The position numbers and the translations under genes are program-made. Shown here in pieces: positions 59,144 through 64,000 of a stretch of DNA of 64,000 nt. Within the stretch, counting starts at the first letter, position 1, and the number at the start of each line of letters is the position of its first letter. The notes under the pieces are model-generated. The model was not told the origin of the DNA and did not search any database. It was given only the letters and a program-made list of their open reading frames with translations. Origin of the DNA: Snodgrassella alvi (GTDB lineage Bacteria; Pseudomonadota; Gammaproteobacteria; Burkholderiales; Neisseriaceae); contig NZ_CP160328.2 in assembly GCF_040741455.2 (NCBI RefSeq), forward strand, positions 1,677,701 to 1,741,700, given 5' to 3'.

Positions 59144-60058
59144 TCAAAAAGCAGGTTTGATCCATAACTGATGATTTTTTTGATCTATTCGGACACTGTA
59201 TTTTTGCAGAAAATCTACGCCGAGCAAGCCGTCGGATTCGAATTCTGCCGGCATGCCATCCATAATGGCGGCACGAACAGGAATTTTTCGGATGGTTGGG
59301 TTGTCCGGGTAGATTTTAACTGTCATGGGATAACCACGTTTATTCAAACGCAGAGTTGTTTTTTCCGTATTGTCAGTGGTTATTTTTTTGCTATTACTGA
59401 GTTTTTCCGACCTTGATGTGCCTTTAAGAAAAGACATTGATGCTCCGGTATCAAGAATCAGGTTATATGTCTTTTTCTGGTCGGTAAATTTGATAACCAT
59501 GCCTTCTTTCGGATGTATTTTATAAGGAAAAAATGTCCATTGGTGGCTTAATCGGTTTGGGTTGTTTCTATCATCAATAATTATTTTTCTGTGAGCTATA
59601 TCCAGTGTCAGGATGTGATCTTGAAAAAGTGTTAACCCGACTACAGGTATGCTTTCATCTGGCACAGGCGGTTTTTTCTGTTCTGGATTGCTGGAATAAT
59701 TCCAACCCCAAGGCTTTAATTCCATCGCTTCAATGTTTTGGAATTCGAGTCCGTTAATATTCAGATGTTTGATCAGAAATTGATCTGATTCTTTAATTTT
59801 TCCGCTTAAATCCAAGCTTTTGTTTGTAGTTGGTATTTGGATTGTTTCTGGAAGCTGTTTTAAAGTGTTGAGTGGTAAATGCAGTGCCGTCTGAGAGCCT
59901 GTATCAAGAATAAATTTTTCTGCTTTGCCGTTGATTTTTAATACAACTTCGGGAATATTAATATCTTTGATGAAAGTAAGCGGTAATTGAATTTCTTGAG
60001 CTAGAGCAGTTTTGGTGATGGCTAGAATGACCAGACTTGTAAAACATTTTAAACGCAT
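59144..60058 (-). CDS. Secreted retropepsin-like aspartic protease with two DTG domains
   Basis: 304 residues with signal peptide (cut after TALA). Two tandem domains each bring one catalytic motif: FILDTGSQTALHL (Asp52) and LILDTGASMSFLKG (Asp203). The C-terminal GLLGVDFLQKYSVRID repeats VVGLTLFQDHILTLDI of the first half. It resembles a bacterial retropepsin/pepsin-like clan AA enzyme where the two halves could form one active site. Probably periplasmic or outer membrane; substrate unknown. Single gene with its own promoter region. Confidence 0.82.
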   Translation of the reverse strand: MRLKCFTSLVILAITKTALAQEIQLPLTFIKDINIPEVVLKINGKAEKFILDTGSQTALHLPLNTLKQLPETIQIPTTNKSLDLSGKIKESDQFLIKHLNINGLEFQNIEAMELKPWGWNYSSNPEQKKPPVPDESIPVVGLTLFQDHILTLDIAHRKIIIDDRNNPNRLSHQWTFFPYKIHPKEGMVIKFTDQKKTYNLILDTGASMSFLKGTSRSEKLSNSKKITTDNTEKTTLRLNKRGYPMTVKIYPDNPTIRKIPVRAAIMDGMPAEFESDGLLGVDFLQKYSVRIDQKNHQLWIKPAF

Positions 60059-60240
60059 GTTTTTCCTCTTTCTAAAATAATGAATATATTTAAGAGGATT
60101 TGTTTATATTATATTCATAGCTTATTTGGCAAAATCAAATTGTAGCAATAATGAATGAATCTATTTAATTTTTATTAGTGAGAAAAGAATAAAGGGAGAT
60201 GATAAGAAAAAACTAGATAATATCAGATATTTTTTCAATA

Positions 60241-60274
60241 AAAAACCGTCTGATTAATTTCTGTCAGACGGTTT
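60241..60274 (-). terminator. Terminator of grpE
   Basis: 12-bp stem AAAACCGTCTGA / TCAGACGGTTTT, 10-base loop; on the minus strand followed by a T run, 13 bases after the grpE stop. The stem contains CCGTCTGA, the core shared with the classical neisserial uptake sequence. Confidence 0.85.
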
Positions 60275-60287
60275 TTATTCGGGTGAT

Positions 60288-60833
60288 TTATTCTGAGTCG
60301 GCGGCTTTGGCTACTGTTACCATAGCTGGACGCAATACGCGGTCAGATAGGGTATATCCTTTTTTCATTACAGAAACTACAGTATTGGGTTCCTGTTCAC
60401 TTTCAACGCTTTGTAAAGCCTGATGACGATGCGGGTCAAGTTTATCGCCAGCTTTGGGATCGATTTCTTTGACATTGGATTGATCAAAAGCTTTTTGCAG
60501 TTCGGTAAGGGTCATTTGTACACCCATTTTAAGAGCATCAAAGTTGCCGCTTTGATCTTGCAGAGCCATTTCCAGATAGTCTTTAACAGGCAGCATTGCA
60601 GTGGCAAATTTCTGACCGGCAAATTTATGGGCACTTTCCAATTCTTCCTGATGGCGCCGGCGCAGATTCTGCTCAGTGGCCAATGAACGCAGTTGTTCAT
60701 CTTTAAGCTGGCCTTCTAGCTCGTTGATGCGTTCTTGCAAATCTTCAATGGTGGCCTCTGGCGCAATAATTGGTTCGGTGTTTTCGGGCTCGTTTACCTG
60801 AGTTTCGTTTTCGGTGTTGTTTTCCGGTTGCAT
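60288..60833 (-). CDS. grpE: Nucleotide exchange factor GrpE
   Basis: 181 residues: an acidic, low-complexity N-terminus, a long coiled coil (IEDLQERINELEGQLKDEQL), and a beta-wing domain DPKAGDKLDPHRHQALQSVE, VVSVMKKGYTLSDRVLRPAMV. It releases ADP from DnaK. dnaK/dnaJ are not adjacent in this window. Confidence 0.95.
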   Translation of the reverse strand: MQPENNTENETQVNEPENTEPIIAPEATIEDLQERINELEGQLKDEQLRSLATEQNLRRRHQEELESAHKFAGQKFATAMLPVKDYLEMALQDQSGNFDALKMGVQMTLTELQKAFDQSNVKEIDPKAGDKLDPHRHQALQSVESEQEPNTVVSVMKKGYTLSDRVLRPAMVTVAKAADSE

Positions 60834-61102
60834 ATTTTTTTCCTCTGCAAAAAGGTGAATTATTTAATTAAATTGGGTCGTGATACTGCTATTTCAAGCC
60901 AGTAGTACTAGTTTATGACGGATTTTGCTCTGAGTTGGCTATATTGCTGTTTTGTAATCTATATTGCCTTTTGTTTTTTCAGTTTTTTATTTAAATACCT
61001 TATTAAGCTCAGAAATGCAAACTAAGGAAATACTGATGATGAATATTTATAAAGCTGAACAGTAATTAAGACAAAGGTGTATTGTTTGCGCTGGTTTTTG
61101 CT

Positions 61103-63805
61103 TCAGCCTGTATTCCGTAATCCCTGAGCAATGCCGTTAATGGTTAGGTGGATGAGCTGGAGTAGCTCGCTGTTATCTGGTTGATGACGTAGTTGTTGCA
61201 ACAGATGTATCTGAAGCCAATTTAGGGCGTTTAGGTAGGGGATACGCAAGGCAAGTGAGCGTGCGAGTGTTCGGTTGTCACTTAAGTAACGCTGGCGTTG
61301 CAGAATGCTAAGTAGTGCTTGTTTGCTACGCTCAAATTCATCAGCCAGCATGCTGTAAATAGTGTGGGCAGCTTCTTGATTGCTAGCCAGATTAACATAA
61401 GCCCGGGCAATGGTGAGGTCGGCTTTGGCCATTACTTGATCCATGTTGGAAAGCATGGTCTGGAAAAAAGGGCTGTGTTGTGCTTGCTGTTGCAATCGTT
61501 GCAGATTGGCGCTGTCCTGATTAATTAGTTCGGTGACCGCGCTGCCGAATCCATACCATGCTGGTAGCATGAGGCGATTCTGTGTCCATGAGAATACCCA
61601 TGGAATGGCGCGTAAATCCTGAATTCTTGCCAGTGTTTTACGGCTGGCAGGACGGCTGCCGATATTGAGGCTGGCAATTTCTTGTATTGGGCTTGTTTGT
61701 AAAAAATATTCTATGAAACCGGGGCAGGTAATTAGTTTGCGATAGTGTCTGAATGCACTGGCCGATAAGGTATCCATGATTTGGTTATCCGGCTCGCTGT
61801 TCTGAGGGGGCAGTAGGGTGGCTTCAAGTGTGGCGGCAACCAGCGCTTCCAGATTGCGTTCGGCATTGGTGGGATCAGCATATTTGGCGGTAATCACCTC
61901 TCCTTGCTCGGTAATGCGTATTTGTCCGGCTACGCTGCCTGCAGGCTGAGCCATGATGGCGTCGAAAGAAGGGCCGCCGCCACGACCTACGCTGCCACCG
62001 CGACCATGAAATAGACGTAGGCGGATATGATGGTGAGCAAACAGTTTGACTAGCTGGGACTCCGCCAGATACAGGGACCACTGACTGGTCACGTAACCGC
62101 CATCTTTGTTGCTGTCGGAATATCCGAGCATGATTTCCTGCAAATTGTTGCGGCTGTGTAGAAATGCGCGATACCAGGGCAGGCTAAACAGTTTGTCCAT
62201 AATATCTACGCTTTTCTGCAAGGCATCAATGGTTTCAAATAAGGGAACGATGTTGATGCGGCTGCTGGGTTTTTCATTGTTGATGCTCAGCAGACCAGTT
62301 TCTTTCAGCAGTAAGGCAACTACGAGTATGTCGCTGACACTTTCCGCATTCGAAATGATGCATTGATTAATGGCCGTTTCACCGTAATCATTTTTGATGC
62401 GGGCAGCCGTTTGAAAAACAGTCAGTTCACGCATGGCATCGTTGCTGTACTGAATGTAAGGACTGTACAGCGGGCGTTGAGTGCTCAGTTCGCGTAGTAA
62501 TACTCGTTGTTTGGCTGCTTCACTCAGTGTTTTAAAATCTTCCAAATCAGCATGAGCAAATAATTCAGTCACTACCTCTGTGTGTTTGGCCGCATGCTGA
62601 CGCAGGTCTACAGACATCAAATGAAAGCCAAATAAAGAAACTGAACGAATCAGATCTGCCAGTTTGCCCTCACTGAGCAGGGCACTGCCATTTTCCTGTA
62701 AGGATCTGGCGAGATGATTAAGCTCTTGCAGAAATTCCTCTGACTGTCGATAGAATGGTAAGCAGTAATGCTGATTGTACGGTTGTAAACCAAGTTGTTG
62801 CCCGGTAGCACTAAGGCGAGTCTGTATGTAAGCGATGGCGCGACGATACGGCTCTTCCTTGTGGGCGGTTGCGGTATCTGGTGACAGTTCTGCCATGTGT
62901 AGTACGCTGCTATTTACCTGAACACGGCGGGAAGATAGTGGCAATAGCTGATGGAGTTCATCCAGACACTGGTGGTAATGTTGAAATAAAGCTTTGGCCT
63001 GAAAGGAAAATGCTTCCTGTAATGTATCTGCATTGACATATGGATTGCCATCGCGATCACCTCCTACCCAGCCACCAATGGTGATTACATTAGGAAGGCT
63101 GACATCCGGATAGATACTGGTAAGCTGGCATTGTAGTTTACGGTAAAGTGCGGGTACGGCTTTAAAAAAACTTAATGGAAAATAGTTGATACTGTTGTAA
63201 ATTTCATCGCTTACGCTGATCTGAAAATGACGGGTTTCGTCGGTTTGCCAAAGAGCCAGCATAATGGCTTCAGCCTGCTGTTGCAGTTGTTCGCTGTTGG
63301 GATGTTGCTGATGGTTGCGTTCATTGAGAATGCTGCGGATATGGCGGTGAAAGCACAAAATACATTGTCGTTGTACTTCGGTAGGGTGGGCAGTTAGTAC
63401 AGCACTGATGCTGGTCTGTTGTAAGGATGTTTCCAATTCTGTGGTAGGTATTTGTTGCTGGCGAATCTGCTGTACAACATGATTAAAGCTGGTACGTCCG
63501 GAATGTTGACTGTTTTGTTCATATGTTTGACGCCGCCGTTCATGATGTACATCTTCTGCAATATTCAATACCTGTGCAAACAGACTACATGCGCGGATGA
63601 GATCTTGCTGCTGCCGTAAGTCAAGCGATGGCAGAGCTTGCTGGATGGTTATCTGCGGTTCTTTGCCATCGATAAGCTGGCTTAATACTGTTTGTACGGC
63701 TACGGTGGTTTCGTGAGCCAGCATATTCAATAATGCTTGGATCAGAAAGCTGATGTCAGCCGACAAGGGTGCATCTTTTTGTTCATCCAGAAGAGAAGCT
63801 GGCAT
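61103..63805 (-). CDS. ppc: Phosphoenolpyruvate carboxylase
   Basis: 900 residues. Catalytic VLTAHPTEVQRQ (active-site His) near 135, GGWVGGDRDGNPYV, LGYSDSNKDGG and FHGRGGSVGRGGGPSF (catalytic Lys/Arg loops), and the C-terminal MRNTG-like end (QGLRNTG). It fixes bicarbonate onto PEP to give oxaloacetate. Length normal. Its promoter lies within the last 200 bases of the window. Confidence 0.96.
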   Translation of the reverse strand: MPASLLDEQKDAPLSADISFLIQALLNMLAHETTVAVQTVLSQLIDGKEPQITIQQALPSLDLRQQQDLIRACSLFAQVLNIAEDVHHERRRQTYEQNSQHSGRTSFNHVVQQIRQQQIPTTELETSLQQTSISAVLTAHPTEVQRQCILCFHRHIRSILNERNHQQHPNSEQLQQQAEAIMLALWQTDETRHFQISVSDEIYNSINYFPLSFFKAVPALYRKLQCQLTSIYPDVSLPNVITIGGWVGGDRDGNPYVNADTLQEAFSFQAKALFQHYHQCLDELHQLLPLSSRRVQVNSSVLHMAELSPDTATAHKEEPYRRAIAYIQTRLSATGQQLGLQPYNQHYCLPFYRQSEEFLQELNHLARSLQENGSALLSEGKLADLIRSVSLFGFHLMSVDLRQHAAKHTEVVTELFAHADLEDFKTLSEAAKQRVLLRELSTQRPLYSPYIQYSNDAMRELTVFQTAARIKNDYGETAINQCIISNAESVSDILVVALLLKETGLLSINNEKPSSRINIVPLFETIDALQKSVDIMDKLFSLPWYRAFLHSRNNLQEIMLGYSDSNKDGGYVTSQWSLYLAESQLVKLFAHHHIRLRLFHGRGGSVGRGGGPSFDAIMAQPAGSVAGQIRITEQGEVITAKYADPTNAERNLEALVAATLEATLLPPQNSEPDNQIMDTLSASAFRHYRKLITCPGFIEYFLQTSPIQEIASLNIGSRPASRKTLARIQDLRAIPWVFSWTQNRLMLPAWYGFGSAVTELINQDSANLQRLQQQAQHSPFFQTMLSNMDQVMAKADLTIARAYVNLASNQEAAHTIYSMLADEFERSKQALLSILQRQRYLSDNRTLARSLALRIPYLNALNWLQIHLLQQLRHQPDNSELLQLIHLTINGIAQGLRNTG

Positions 63806-64000
63806 TGTGTTCTCGCTATTGTAGATTGATATGTTTATGTTGAATAACTGTCTGCATGATATTACGTGGTGCAGGTGTCAGCAATACTGCTTTTCTGATA
63901 ATGGGTTATAACTGTGACTTATTAAGTTACAAAAATATATTCTTTCTCATTTGTCTGTACGGCCTTTTATATTGTTGGCTGCCTATTGCAGAGCAGAATG

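Overview
The window looks like a chromosomal segment of a Neisseriaceae beta-proteobacterium of the Snodgrassella type (bee-gut symbiont). The 16S rRNA is neisserial, the gene order LysM / def-fmt-rsmB-DUF4390-ntrY-ntrX is the neisserial one, an mtrCDE-type pump is present, base composition is moderately AT-rich, and intergenic regions are long and AT-rich with several decaying genes. The genus is an inference from memory of the family; no search was run.

Layout. 1-5878 (minus): def, fmt, rsmB, DUF4390, ntrY, ntrX, with a divergent LysM gene (6036-7268). 8238-15271: two converging operons of eight genes (HAD phosphatase, alpha/beta hydrolase, two small DMT membrane proteins, a DegT-like PLP enzyme / arginase-fold protein, GNAT/FemAB-like acyltransferase, class-III aminotransferase). 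They look like one uncharacterised amine or amino-acid pathway with its own exporter. 15653-18681: MFS exporter, PPK2, rsmE. 19410-24922: a complete rrn operon (promoter, boxA, 16S, tRNA-Ile, tRNA-Ala, 23S, 5S, terminator) with matching RNase III stems. A trmL fragment lies directly behind it. 25178-28567: small hypothetical protein, Fsr-like MFS, AI-2E-family permease, DJ-1/PfpI protein. 29042-31157 is a decayed iron-related patch: a frameshifted and truncated TonB receptor, a frameshifted pchB-like gene, an intact ClbS/DfsB-like protein and a tiny ORF. 31226-35934: alpha carbonic anhydrase, methionine aminotransferase, LysE exporter, xerC, thioesterase, universal stress protein. 36019-42912: TetR regulator, operator and mtrCDE-like RND pump. 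43171-43927: rpmB-rpmG and slyX.

44496-50163 is the most distinctive part. A TPP riboswitch precedes tenA. Next come two adjacent, very AT-rich reverse transcriptase genes (45541-48810) whose sizes, motifs and pairing match defence-associated RT type 3 (UG3 + UG8). After them lies a structured non-coding stretch and a wreck of pseudogenes: a minus-strand small gene with at least three frameshifts and the C-terminal remnant of a TonB heme receptor. 50208-56191 is a full heme-uptake locus: receptor, HmuS-type heme protein, and the HmuTUV ABC transporter, with a candidate Fur site. 56752-59036 is a polar amino-acid ABC transporter, followed by a two-domain retropepsin-like protein, grpE and ppc.

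How the parts connect: the heme locus is the intact survivor of a wider iron-acquisition repertoire, because two other TonB receptor copies and a salicylate-type chorismate enzyme in the window are dead. The RT pair is the strongest candidate for an anti-phage system, on the evidence of family resemblance, foreign composition and position in a degenerate hotspot.
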